From assembly GCA_023078555.1 (NCBI GenBank), contig JALAAN010000010.1, positions 558,001 to 622,000 on the forward strand: a stretch of DNA of 64,000 nucleotides, given 5' to 3'. This stretch comes from Ulva prolifera. Lineage: Eukaryota > Chlorophyta > Ulvophyceae > Ulvales > Ulvaceae. The position numbers and the translations under genes are program-made. Below are positions 10,081 to 21,962 of this stretch, in pieces. The notes below the pieces were generated by a model. The model saw only the letters and a list, made by a program, of their open reading frames with translations, was not told the origin of the DNA and did not search any database. Numbering within the stretch: position 1 is the first letter of the stretch; every line of letters begins with the position of its first letter.

Positions 10081-10800
10081 AGGGCTGCCATCAATGTTGA
10101 AATGGCAGCGTGCTCCCATGCCACTCATGCAGAAATCCCGCGCCTCACAAAAACATGTTCCCAACATCACGTTAGGGGCTGAATCTTTGCACATGATGCT
10201 CTCTATGTCAAAGGAATGTGGTCTAGAAGTTTGGAGGCAATCAAGTGATATGTCAGGGCTAGGGCTGCTATCAATGTTGAAATGGCAGCGTGCTCCCATG
10301 CCCCTCATGCAGAAATCTCGCCCTCACAAAAACAGGTTCCCAACCTCACGTTCGGGGCTGAATCTTTGCACATGATGCTCTCTATGTCAAAGGAATGTGG
10401 TGTAGAAAGTTTGGAGGCAATCAAGTGATAAGTCAGGGCTAGGGCTGCTATCAATGTTGAAATGGCAGCGCGCTCTCCCGCCACTCATGCAGAAATCCCG
10501 CGCCTCACAAAAACAGGTTCCCAACCTCACGTTAGGGGCTGAATCTTTGCACATGATGCTCTCTTTGTCAAAGGAATGTGTTCTAGAAGTTTGGAGGCAG
10601 TCAAGTGATAAGTCAGGGCAAGGGTTGCTATCAATGTTGAAAAGGCAGCGCGCTCTCCCGCCCCTCATGCAGAAATCCCGCGCCTCACAAAAACAGGTTC
10701 CCAACCTCACGTTAGGTGCTGAATCTTTGCACATGATGCTCTCTATGTCAAAGGAATGTGGTCTAGAAGTTTGGAGGCAATCAAGTGACAAGTCAGGGCA
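10081..10800 (+). repeat. Four-monomer tandem duplication, copy 1 (720 bp)
   Basis: Shares with the next 719 bp the rare states GTGATATGTC, GAATGTGTTCTAG, GGAGGCAGTC and GTTAGGTGC. Copy 1 has one extra base in GTGTAGAAAGTTT (near 10406), where copy 2 reads GTGTAAAAGTTT. Confidence 0.88.
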
Positions 10801-11519
10801 AGGGCTGCCATCAATGTTGAAATGGCAGCGTGCTCCCATGCCACTCATGCAGAAATCCCGCGCCTCACAAAAACATGTTCCCAACATCACGTTAGGGGCT
10901 GAATCTTTGCACATGATGCTCTCTATGTCAAAGGAATGTGGTCTAGAAGTTTGGAGGCAATCAAGTGATATGTCAGGGCTAGGGCTGCTATCAATGTTGA
11001 AATGGCAGCGTGCTCCCATGCCCCTCATGCAGAAATCTCGCCCTCACAAAAACAGGTTCCCAACCTCACGTTCGGGGCTGAATCTTTGCACATGATGCTC
11101 TCTATGTCAAAGGAATGTGGTGTAAAAGTTTGGAGGCAATCAAGTGATAAGTCAGGGCTAGGGCTGCTATCAATGTTGAAATGGCAGCGCGCTCTCCCGC
11201 CACTCATGCAGAAATCCCGCGCCTCACAAAAACAGGTTCCCAACCTCACGTTAGGGGCTGAATCTTTGCACATGATGCTCTCTTTGTCAAAGGAATGTGT
11301 TCTAGAAGTTTGGAGGCAGTCAAGTGATAAGTCAGGGCAAGGGTTGCTATCAATGTTGAAAAGGCAGCGCGCTCTCCCGCCCCTCATGCAGAAATCCCGC
11401 GCCTCACAAAAACAGGTTCCCAACCTCACGTTAGGTGCTGAATCTTTGCACATGATGCTCTCTATGTCAAAGGAATGTGGTCTAGAAGTTTGGAGGCAAT
11501 CAAGTGACAAGTCAGGGCA
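10801..11519 (+). repeat. Four-monomer tandem duplication, copy 2 (719 bp)
   Basis: Same monomer order and the same rare states as copy 1. Its private GTGTAAAAG recurs near 20110, so the 19.3-20.6 kb block is related to this copy rather than to copy 1 at that site. Confidence 0.88.
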
Positions 11520-11891
11520 AGGGCTGCTATCAATGTTGAAATGGCAGCGCGCTCTCCCGCCACTCATGCAGAAATCCCGCGCTTCACAAAAACAGGTTCC
11601 CAACCTCACGTTAGGGGCTGAATCTTTGCACATGATACTCTCTATGTCACAGGAATGTGGTCTAGAAGTTTGGAGGCAATCAAGTGATAAGTCAGGGCAA
11701 GGGCTCCTATCAATGTTGAAATGGCAGCGCGCTCTCCCGCCACTCATGCAGAAATCTCGCCCTCACAAAAACAGGTTCCCAACCTCACGTTAAGGGCTGA
11801 ATCTTTGCACATGATGCTATCTATGTCAAATTAATGTGATGTGAGGGTTTGGAGGCAATCAAGTGATAACTCAGGGCTAGGGCTGCTTTAA

Positions 11892-14229
11892 ATGTTGAAA
11901 TGGCAGCGTGCTCCCATGCCACTCATGCAGAAATCTCGCACCTCACAAAAACAGGTTCCCAACCTCACCTTAGGGGCTGAATCTTTGCACATGATGCTCT
12001 CTATGTCAAAGGAATGTGGTGTAGAAGTTTGGAGGCAATCAAGTGATAAGTCAGGGCTAGGGCTGCTATCAATGATGAAATGGCAGCGCGCTCTCCCGCC
12101 ACTCATGCAGAAATCCCGCGCCTCACAAAAACAGGTTCCCAACCTCACGTTAGGGGCTGAATCTTTGCACATGATGCTCTCTTTGTCAAAGGAATGTGGT
12201 CTAGAAATTTGGAGGCAATCAAGTGATAAGTCAGGGCTAGGGCTGCTATCAATGTTGAAATGGCAGCGTGCTCCCATGCCACTCATGCAAAAATCTCGCG
12301 CCTCACAAAAACATGTTCCCAACCTCATTTTTGAGGCTGAATCTTTGCACATGATGCTCTCTATGTCACAGGAATGTGGTCTAGAAGTTTGGAGGCAATC
12401 AAGTGACAAGTCAGGGCAAGGGCTGCTATCAATGTTGAAATGGCAGCGCGCTCTCCCGCCACACATGCAGAAATCCCGCGCCTCACAAAAACATGTTCCC
12501 AACCTCACGTTAGGGGCTGAATCTTTGCACATGATGCTCTCTATGTCAAAGGAATGTGGTCTAGAAGTTTGGAGGCAATCAAGTGATAAGTCAGGGCTAG
12601 GGCTGCCATCAATGTTGAAATGGCAGCGTGCTCCCATGCCACTCATGCAGAAATCCCGCGCCTCACAAAAACATGTTCACAACATCACGTTAGGGGCTGA
12701 ATCTTTGCACATGATGCTCTCTATGTCAAAGGAATGTGGTCTAGAAGTTTGGAGGCAATCAAGTGATAAGTCAGGGCTAGGGCTGCTATCAATGTTGAAA
12801 TGGCAGCGTGCTCCCATGCCCCTCATGCAGAAATCTCGCCCTCACAAAAACAGGTTCCCAACCTCACGTTCGGGGCTGAATCTTTGCACATGATGCTCTC
12901 TATGTCAAAGGAATGTGGTGTAGAAGTTTGGAGGCAATCAAGTGATAAGTCAGGGCTAGGGCTGCTATCAATGATGAAATGGCAGCGCGCTCTCCCGCCA
13001 CTCATGCAGAAATCCCGCGCCTCACAAAAACAGGTTCCCAACCTCACGTTAGGGGCTGAATCTTTGCACATGATGCTCTCTTTGTCAAAGGAATGTGGTC
13101 TAGAAATTTGGAGGCAATCAAGTGATAAGTCAGGGCTAGGGCTGCTATCAATGTTGAAATGGCAGCGTGCTCCCATGCCACTCATGCAAAAATCTCGCGC
13201 CTCACAAAAACATGTTCCCAACCTCATTTTTGAGGCTGAATCTTTGCACATGATGCTCTCTATGTCAAAGGAATGTGGTGTAGAAGTTTGGAGGCAATCA
13301 AGTGATAAGTCAGGGCTAGGGCTGCTATCAATGATGAAATGGCAGCGCGCTCTCCCGCCACTCATGCAGAAATCCCGCGCCTCACAAAAACAGGTTCCCA
13401 ACCTCACGTTAGGGGCTGAATCTTTGCACATGATGCTCTCTTTGTCAAAGGAATGTGGTCTAGAAGTTTGGAGGCAATCAAGTGATAAGTCAGGGCTAGG
13501 GCTGCTATCAATGTTGAAATGGCAGCGTGCTCCCATGCCACTCATGCAAAAATCTCGCGCCTCACAAAAACATGTTCCCAACCTCATTTTTGAGGCTGAA
13601 TCTTTGCACATGATGCTCTCTATGTCACAGGAATGTGGTCTAGAAGTTTGGAGGCAATCAAGTGACAAGTCAGGGCAAGGGCTGCTATCAATGTTGAAAT
13701 GGCAGCGCGCTCTCCCGCCACACATGCAGAAATCCCGCGCCTCACAAAAACATGTTCCCAACCTCACGTTAGGGGCTGAATCTTTGCACATGATGCTCTC
13801 TATGTCAAAGGAATGTGGTCTAGAAGTTTGGAGGCAATCAAGTGATAAGTCAGGGCTAGGGCTGCCATCAATGTTGAAATGGCAGCGTGCTCCCATGCCA
13901 CTCATGCAGAAATCCCGCGCCTCACAAAAACATGTTCACAACATCACGTTAGGGGCTGAATCTTTGCACATGATGCTCTCTATGTCAAAGGAATGTGGTC
14001 TAGAAGTTTGGAGGCAATCAAGTGATAAGTCAGGGCTAGGGCTGCTATCAATGTTGAAATGGCAGCGTGCTCCCATGCCCCTCATGCAGAAATCTCGCCC
14101 TCACAAAAACAGGTTCCCAACCTCACGTTAAGGGCTGAATCTTTGCACATGATGCTATCTATGTCAAATTAATGTGATGTGAGGGTTTGGAGGCAATCAA
14201 GTGATAACTCAGGGCTAGGGCTGCTTTAA
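11892..14229 (+). repeat. Thirteen-monomer block A-Cm-E-F-G-H-Cm-E-Cm-E-F-G-B
   Basis: Starts: 11892, 12072, 12252, 12432, 12612, 12792, 12971, 13151, 13331, 13511, 13691, 13871, 14051. Within it Cm-E is repeated in tandem (12971 and 13331), a two-monomer duplication. Bases about 12424 onward are copied at 16020 onward. Confidence 0.87.
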
Positions 14230-15308
14230 ATGTTGAAATGGCAGCGTGCTCCCATGCCACTCATGCAGAAATCTCGCACCTCACAAAAACAGGTTCCCAA
14301 CCTCACCTTAGGGGCTGAATCTTTGCACATGATGCTCTCTATGTCAAAGGAATGTGGTGTAGAAGTTTGGAGGCAATCAAGTGATAAGTCAGGGCTAGGG
14401 CTGCTATCAATGATGAAATGGCAGCGCGCTCTCCCGCCACTCATGCAGAAATCCCGCGCCTCACAAAAACAGGTTCCCAACCTCACGTTAGGGGCTGAAT
14501 CTTTGCACATGATGCTCTCTTTGTCAAAGGAATGTGGTCTAGAAATTTGGAGGCAATCAAGTGATAAGTCAGGGCTAGGGCTGCTATCAATGTTGAAATG
14601 GCAGCGCGCTCCCATGCCACTCATGCAAAAATCTCGCGCCTCACAAAAACATGTTCCCAACCTCATTTTTGAGGCTGAATCTTTGCACATGATGCTCTCT
14701 ATGTCACAGGAATGTGGTCTAGAAGTTTGGAGGCAATCAAGTGACAAGTCAGGGCAAGGGCTGCTATCAATGTTGAAATGGCAGCGTGCTCCCATGCCAC
14801 TCATGCAAAAATCTCGCGCCTCACAAAAACATGTTCCCAACCTCATTTTTGAGGCTGAATCTTTGCACATGATGCTCTCTATGTCACAGGAATGTGGTCT
14901 AGAAGTTTGGAGGCAATCAAGTGACAAGTCAGGGCAAGGGCTGCTATCAATGTTGAAATGGCAGCGTGCTCCCATGCCACTCATGCAGAAATCCCGCGCC
15001 TCACAAAAACATGTTCACAACATCACGTTAGGGGCTGAATCTTTGCACATGATGCTCTCTATGTCAAAGGAATGTGGTCTAGAAGTTTGGAGGCAATCAA
15101 GTGATAAGTCAGGGCTAGGGCTGCTATCAATGTTGAAATGGCAGCGTGCTCCCATGCCCCTCATGCAGAAATCTCGCCCTCACAAAAACAGGTTCCCAAC
15201 CTCACGTTAAGGGCTGAATCTTTGCACATGATGCTATCTATGTCAAATTAATGTGATGTGAGGGTTTGGAGGCAATCAAGTGATAACTCAGGGCTAGGGC
15301 TGCTTTAA
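14230..15308 (+). repeat. Six-monomer block A, Cm, E, E, G, B-like (1079 bp)
   Basis: The two E monomers (14590 and 14770) look alike except CGCGCTCCC against CGTGCTCCC, a single-monomer tandem duplication. The same doubled E is present at 18186 and 18366, so the doubling predates the 3.6-kb duplication. Confidence 0.86.
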
Positions 15309-15667
15309 ATGTTGAAATGGCAGCGTGCTCCCATGCCACTCATGCAGAAATCCCGCGCCTCACAAAAACATGTTCACAACATCACGTTAGGGGCTGAATC
15401 TTTGCACATGATACTCTCTATGTCACAGGAATGTGGTCTAGAAGTTTGGAGGCAATCAAGTGATAAGTCAGGGCAAGGGCTCCTATCAATGTTGAAATGG
15501 CAGCGCGCTCTCCCGCCACTCAGGCAGAAATCTCGCCCTCACAAAAACAGGTTCCCAACCTCACGTTAAGGGCTGAATCTTTGCACATGATGCTATCTAT
15601 GTCAAATTAATGTGATGTGAGGGTTTGGAGGCAATCAAGTGATAACTCAGGGCTAGGGCTGCTTTAA
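15309..15667 (+). repeat. Hybrid dimer (359 bp)
   Basis: The first monomer opens after a TTTAAA junction like class A but continues as class G (CCCGCGCC, AACATGTTCACAACATC) and ends with GATACTC and TCACAGG. The second is B-like with the private CCACTCAGGCAG. Copied at 18906-19264. Confidence 0.85.
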
Positions 15668-17825
15668 ATGTTGAAATGGCAGCGTGCTCCCATGCCACTC
15701 ATGCAGAAATCTCGCACCTCACAAAAACAGGTTCCCAACCTCACCTTAGGGGCTGAATCTTTGCACATGATGCTCTCTATGTCAAAGGAATGTGGTGTAG
15801 AAGTTTGGAGGCAATCAAGTGATAAGTCAGGGCTAGGGCTGCTATCAATGATGAAATGGCAGCGCGCTCTCCCGCCACTCATGCAGAAATCCCGCGCCTC
15901 ACAAAAACAGGTTCCCAACCTCACGTTAGGGGCTGAATCTTTGCACATGATGCTCTCTTTGTCAAAGGAATGTGGTCTAGAAATTTGGAGGCAATCAAGT
16001 GATAAGTCAGGGCTAGGGCTGCTATCAATGTTGAAATGGCAGCGCGCTCTCCCGCCACACATGCAGAAATCCCGCGCCTCACAAAAACATGTTCCCAACC
16101 TCACGTTAGGGGCTGAATCTTTGCACATGATGCTCTCTATGTCAAAGGAATGTGGTCTAGAAGTTTGGAGGCAATCAAGTGATAAGTCAGGGCTAGGGCT
16201 GCCATCAATGTTGAAATGGCAGCGTGCTCCCATGCCACTCATGCAGAAATCCCGCGCCTCACAAAAACATGTTCACAACATCACGTTAGGGGCTGAATCT
16301 TTGCACATGATGCTCTCTATGTCAAAGGAATGTGGTCTAGAAGTTTGGAGGCAATCAAGTGATAAGTCAGGGCTAGGGCTGCTATCAATGTTGAAATGGC
16401 AGCGTGCTCCCATGCCCCTCATGCAGAAATCTCGCCCTCACAAAAACAGGTTCCCAACCTCACGTTCGGGGCTGAATCTTTGCACATGATGCTCTCTATG
16501 TCAAAGGAATGTGGTGTAGAAGTTTGGAGGCAATCAAGTGATAAGTCAGGGCTAGGGCTGCTATCAATGATGAAATGGCAGCGCGCTCTCCCGCCACTCA
16601 TGCAGAAATCCCGCGCCTCACAAAAACAGGTTCCCAACCTCACGTTAGGGGCTGAATCTTTGCACATGATGCTCTCTTTGTCAAAGGAATGTGGTCTAGA
16701 AATTTGGAGGCAATCAAGTGATAAGTCAGGGCTAGGGCTGCTATCAATGTTGAAATGGCAGCGTGCTCCCATGCCACTCATGCAAAAATCTCGCGCCTCA
16801 CAAAAACATGTTCCCAACCTCATTTTTGAGGCTGAATCTTTGCACATGATGCTCTCTATGTCAAAGGAATGTGGTGTAGAAGTTTGGAGGCAATCAAGTG
16901 ATAAGTCAGGGCTAGGGCTGCTATCAATGATGAAATGGCAGCGCGCTCTCCCGCCACTCATGCAGAAATCCCGCGCCTCACAAAAACAGGTTCCCAACCT
17001 CACGTTAGGGGCTGAATCTTTGCACATGATGCTCTCTTTGTCAAAGGAATGTGGTCTAGAAGTTTGGAGGCAATCAAGTGATAAGTCAGGGCTAGGGCTG
17101 CTATCAATGTTGAAATGGCAGCGTGCTCCCATGCCACTCATGCAAAAATCTCGCGCCTCACAAAAACATGTTCCCAACCTCATTTTTGAGGCTGAATCTT
17201 TGCACATGATGCTCTCTATGTCACAGGAATGTGGTCTAGAAGTTTGGAGGCAATCAAGTGACAAGTCAGGGCAAGGGCTGCTATCAATGTTGAAATGGCA
17301 GCGCGCTCTCCCGCCACACATGCAGAAATCCCGCGCCTCACAAAAACATGTTCCCAACCTCACGTTAGGGGCTGAATCTTTGCACATGATGCTCTCTATG
17401 TCAAAGGAATGTGGTCTAGAAGTTTGGAGGCAATCAAGTGATAAGTCAGGGCTAGGGCTGCCATCAATGTTGAAATGGCAGCGTGCTCCCATGCCACTCA
17501 TGCAGAAATCCCGCGCCTCACAAAAACATGTTCACAACATCACGTTAGGGGCTGAATCTTTGCACATGATGCTCTCTATGTCAAAGGAATGTGGTCTAGA
17601 AGTTTGGAGGCAATCAAGTGATAAGTCAGGGCTAGGACTGCTATCAATGTTGAAATGGCAGCGTGCTCCCATGCCCCTCATGCAGAAATCTCGCCCTCAC
17701 AAAAACAGGTTCCCAACCTCACGTTAAGGGCTGAATCTTTGCACATGATGCTATCTATGTCAAATTAATGTGATGTGAGGGTTTGGAGGCAATCAAGTGA
17801 TAACTCAGGGCTAGGGCTGCTTTAA
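15668..17825 (+). repeat. Twelve-monomer block, copy of 11892-14229 less one E
   Basis: A, Cm, F, G, H, Cm, E, Cm, E, F, G, B-like. Relative to the previous 13-monomer block, the E at 12252 is absent; otherwise the order is the same. I noticed one substitution in the shared part: GGGCTAGGGCTG (14041) against GGGCTAGGACTG (17637). Confidence 0.88.
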
Positions 17826-18905
17826 ATGTTGAAATGGCAGCGTGCTCCCATGCCACTCATGCAGAAATCTCGCACCTCACAAAAACAGGTTCCCAACCTC
17901 ACCTTAGGGGCTGAATCTTTGCACATGATGCTCTCTATGTCAAAGGAATGTGGTGTAGAAGTTTGGAGGCAATCAAGTGATAAGTCAGGGCTAGGGCTGC
18001 TATCAATGATGAAATGGCAGCGCGCTCTCCCGCCACTCATGCAGAAATCCCGCGCCTCACAAAAACAGGTTCCCAACCTCACGTTAGGGGCTGAATCTTT
18101 GCACATGATGCTCTCTTTGTCAAAGGAATGTGGTCTAGAAATTTGGAGGCAATCAAGTGATAAGTCAGGGCTAGGGCTGCTATCAATGTTGAAATGGCAG
18201 CGCGCTCCCATGCCACTCATGCAAAAATCTCGCGCCTCACAAAAACATGTTCCCAACCTCATTTTTGAGGCTGAATCTTTGCACATGATGCTCTCTATGT
18301 CACAGGAATGTGGTCTAGAAGTTTGGAGGCAATCAAGTGACAAGTCAGGGCAAGGGCTGCTATCAATGTTGAAATGGCAGCGTGCTCCCATGCCACTCAT
18401 GCAAAAATCTCGCGCCTCACAAAAACATGTTCCCAACCTCATTTTTGAGGCTGAATCTTTGCACATGATGCTCTCTATGTCACAGGAATGTGGTCTAGAA
18501 GTTTGGAGGCAATCAAGTGACAAGTCAGGGCAAGGGCTGCTATCAATGTTGAAATGGCAGCGTGCTCCCATGCCACTCATGCAGAAATCCCGCGCCTCAC
18601 AAAAACATGTTCACAACATCACGTTAGGGGCTGAATCTTTGCACATGATGCTCTCTATGTCAAAGGAATGTGGTGTAGAAGTTTGGAGGCAATCAAGTGA
18701 TAAGTCAGGGCTAGGGCTGCTATCAATGTTGAAATGGCAGCGCGCTCCCATGCCACTCATGCAAAAATCTCGCGCCTCACAAAAACATGTTCCCAACCTC
18801 ATTTTTGAGGCTGAATCTTTGCACATGATGCTATCTATGTCAAATTAATGTGATGTGAGGGTTTGGAGGCAATCAAGTGATAACTCAGGGCTAGGGCTGC
18901 TTTAA
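17826..18905 (+). repeat. Six-monomer block ending in an E/B hybrid (1080 bp)
   Basis: Copy of 14230-15308 up to about 18669, then diverges: the G monomer has GGTGTAG and the last monomer (18726-18905) is E in its first half and B in its second. All six monomers are 180 bp, so this block closes with a 180-bp B-bearing monomer, an exception to the usual 179-bp rule. Confidence 0.85.
18726..18905 (+). repeat. Hybrid monomer E/B (180 bp)
   Basis: Class E through CATTTTTGAGG, then GCTATCTATG and the AATTAATGTG marker of class B with the CTTTAA end. The switch lies in the invariant GCTGAATCTTTGCACATGAT, about 18813-18830, so no junction scar is visible. Confidence 0.85.
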
Positions 18906-19264
18906 ATGTTGAAATGGCAGCGTGCTCCCATGCCACTCATGCAGAAATCCCGCGCCTCACAAAAACATGTTCACAACATCACGTTAGGGGCTGAATCTTT
19001 GCACATGATACTCTCTATGTCACAGGAATGTGGTCTAGAAGTTTGGAGGCAATCAAGTGATAAGTCAGGGCAAGGGCTCCTATCAATGTTGAAATGGCAG
19101 CGCGCTCTCCCGCCACTCAGGCAGAAATCTCGCCCTCACAAAAACAGGTTCCCAACCTCACGTTAAGGGCTGAATCTTTGCACATGATGCTATCTATGTC
19201 AAATTAATGTGATGTGAGGGTTTGGAGGCAATCAAGTGATAACTCAGGGCTAGGGCTGCTTTAA
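18906..19264 (+). repeat. Second copy of hybrid dimer (359 bp)
   Basis: Matches 15309-15667 at a shift of 3597 bp, including the private CCACTCAGGCAG of the second monomer. The shift is one base longer than the 3596 of the preceding stretch because the E/B hybrid is 180 bp and its counterpart at 15130 is 179 bp. Confidence 0.87.
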
Positions 19265-20702
19265 ATGTTGAAATGGCAGCGTGCTCCCATGCCACTCATG
19301 CAGAAATCTCGCACCTCACAAAAACAGGTTCCCAACCTCACCTTAGGGGCTGAATCTTTGCACATGATGCTCTCTATGTCAAAGGAATGTGGTGTAGAAG
19401 TTTGGAGGCAATCAAGTGATAAGTCAGGGCTAGGGCTGCTATCAATGATGAAATGGCAGCGCGCTCTCCCGCCACTCATGCAGAAATCCCGCGCCTCACA
19501 AAAACAGGTTCCCAACCTCACGTTAGGGGCTGAATCTTTGCACATGATGCTCTCTTTGTCAAAGGAATGTGGTCTAGAAATTTAGAGGCAATCAAGTGAT
19601 AAGTCAGGGCTAGGGCTGCTATCAATGTTGAAATGGCAGCGCGCTCTCCCGCCACACATGCAGAAATCCCGCGCCTCACAAAAACATGTTCCCAACCTCA
19701 CGTTAGGGGCTGAATCTTTGCACATGATGCTCTCTATGTCAAAGGAATGTGGTGTAGAAGTTTGGAGGCAATCAAGTGATAAGTCAGGGCTAGGGCTGCC
19801 ATCAATGTTGAAATGGCAGCGTGCTCCCATGCCACTCATGCAGAAATCCCGCGCCTCACAAAAACATGTTCCCAACATCACGTTAGGGGCTGAATCTTTG
19901 CACATGATGCTCTCTATGTCAAAGGAATGTGGTCTAGAAGTTTGGAGGCAATCAAGTGATATGTCAGGGCTAGGGCTGCTATCAATGTTGAAATGGCAGC
20001 GTGCTCCCATGCCCCTCATGCAGAAATCTCGCCCTCACAAAAACAGGTTCCCAACCTCACGTTCGGGGCTGAATCTTTGCACATGATGCTCTCTATGTCA
20101 AAGGAATGTGGTGTAAAAGTTTGGAGGCAATCAAGTGATAAGTCAGGGCTAGGGCTGCTATCAATGTTGAAATGGCAGCGCGCTCTCCCGCCACTCATGC
20201 AGAAATCCCGCGCCTCACAAAAACAGGTTCCCAACCTCACGTTAGGGGCTGAATCTTTGCACATGATGCTCTCTTTGTCAAAGGAATGTGTTCTAGAAGT
20301 TTGGAGGCAATCAAGTGACAAGTCAGGGCAAGGGCTGCTATCAATGTTGAAATGGCAGCGCGCTCTCCCGCCACTCATGCAGAAATCCCGCGCTTCACAA
20401 AAACAGGTTCCCAACCTCACGTTAGGGGCTGAATCTTTGCACATGATACTCTCTATGTCACAGGAATGTGGTCTAGAAGTTTGGAGGCAATCAAGTGATA
20501 AGTCAGGGCAAGGGCTCCTATCAATGTTGAAATGGCAGCGCGCTCTCCCGCCACTCATGCAGAAATCTCGCCCTCACAAAAACAGGTTCCCAACCTCACG
20601 TTAAGGGCTGAATCTTTGCACATGATGCTATCTATGTATAATTAATGTGATGTGAGGGTTTGGAGGCAATCAAGTGATAACTCAGGGCTAGGGCTGCTTT
20701 AA
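19265..20702 (+). repeat. Eight-monomer block A, Cm, F, G, H, C, CGCTTCAC, B-like (1438 bp)
   Basis: A mosaic: its first five monomers match 9554-10408 (9711-bp shift), while its C monomer has GTGTTCTAG and the preceding H has GTGTAAAAG like copy 2 at 11.1 kb. Private changes are AATTTAGAGG (near 19583) and GTATAATTAA in the closing B-like monomer (near 20638). Confidence 0.84.
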
Positions 20703-21962
20703 ATGTTGAAATGGCAGCGTGCTCCCATGCCACTCATGCAGAAATCTCGCACCTCACAAAAACAGGTTCCCAACCTCACCTTAGGGGCTGAATCTTTGCA
20801 CATGATGCTCTCTATGTCAAAGGAATGTGGTGTAGAAGTTTGGAGGCAATCAAGTGATAAGTCAGGGCTAGGGCTGCTATCAATGATGAAATGGCAGCGC
20901 GCTCTCCCGCCACTCATGCAGAAATCCCGCGCCTCACAAAAACAGGTTCCCAACCTCACGTTAGGGGCTGAATCTTTGCACATGATGCTCTCTTTGTCAA
21001 AGGAATGTGGTCTAGAAATTTGGAGGCAATCAAGTGATAAGTCAGGGCTAGGGCTGCTATCAATGTTGAAATGGCAGCGTGCTCCCATGCCACTCATGCA
21101 AAAATCTCGCGCCTCACAAAAACATGTTCCCAACCTCACTTTTGAGGCTGAATCTTTGCACATGATGCTCTCTATGTCAAAGGAATGTGGTGTAGAAGTT
21201 TGGAGGCAATCAAGTGATAAGTCAGGGCTAGGGCTGCTATCAATGTTGAAATGGCAGCGCGCTCTCCCGCCACTCATGCAGAAATCCCGCGCCTCACAAA
21301 AACATGTTCACAACATCACGTTAGGGGCTGAATCTTTGCACATGATACTCTCTATGTCACAGGAATGTGGTCTAGAAGTTTGGAGGCAATCAAGTGATAA
21401 GTCAGGGCAAGGGCTGCTATCAATGTTGAAATGGCAGCGCGCTCTCCCGCCACTCATGCAGAAATCCCGCGCCTCACAAAAACATGTTCCCAACCTCACG
21501 TTAGGGGCTGAATCTTTGCACATGATGCTCTCTATGTCAAAGGAATGTGGTCTAGAAGTTTGGAGGCAATCAAGTGATAAGTCAGGGCTAGGGCTGCCAT
21601 CAATGTTGAAATGGCAGCGTGCTCCCATGCCACTCATGCAGAAATCCCGCGCCTCACAAAAACATGTTCCCAACCTCACGTTAGGGGCTGAATCTTTGCA
21701 CATGATACTCTCTATGTCACAGGAATGTGGTCTAGAAGTTTGGAGGCAATCAAGTGATAAGTCAGGGCAAGGGCTCCTATCAATGTTGAAATGGCAGCGC
21801 GCTCTCCCGCCACTCATGCAGAAATCTCGCCCTCACAAAAACAGGTTCCCAACCTCACGTTAAGGGCTGAATCTTTGCACATGATGCTATCTATGTCAAA
21901 TTAATGTGATGTAGAGGGTTTGGAGGCAATCAAGTGATAACTCAGGGCTAGGGCTGCTTTAA
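20703..21962 (+). repeat. Seven-monomer block (1260 bp)
   Basis: A, Cm, an E-like monomer with CACTTTTGAGG, then G/C intermediates, closed by a B-like monomer with an extra base (GATGTAGAGGGTTTGG near 21910). The extra base restores a 180-bp length; it may be sequence error, since it lies in the left contig's declining end. Confidence 0.8.

Larger units (their letters stand above)
9554..11891 (+). repeat. Thirteen-monomer block with an internal 4-monomer duplication
   Basis: Order: A, Cm, F, G, H, C, D, G, H, C, D, a CGCTTCAC monomer, B-like. The set G-H-C-D occurs twice in tandem (10081-10800 and 10801-11519). The first four to five monomers match 19265-20110 at a 9711-bp shift. Confidence 0.85.

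Noticed and set aside
12800-14131. Plus-strand open frame of 443 codons (and its copy at 16396-17727)
   Set aside because: Same cause. Its apparent start lies inside a monomer in a second frame and its stop is created by a shift to another frame in a 179-bp monomer.
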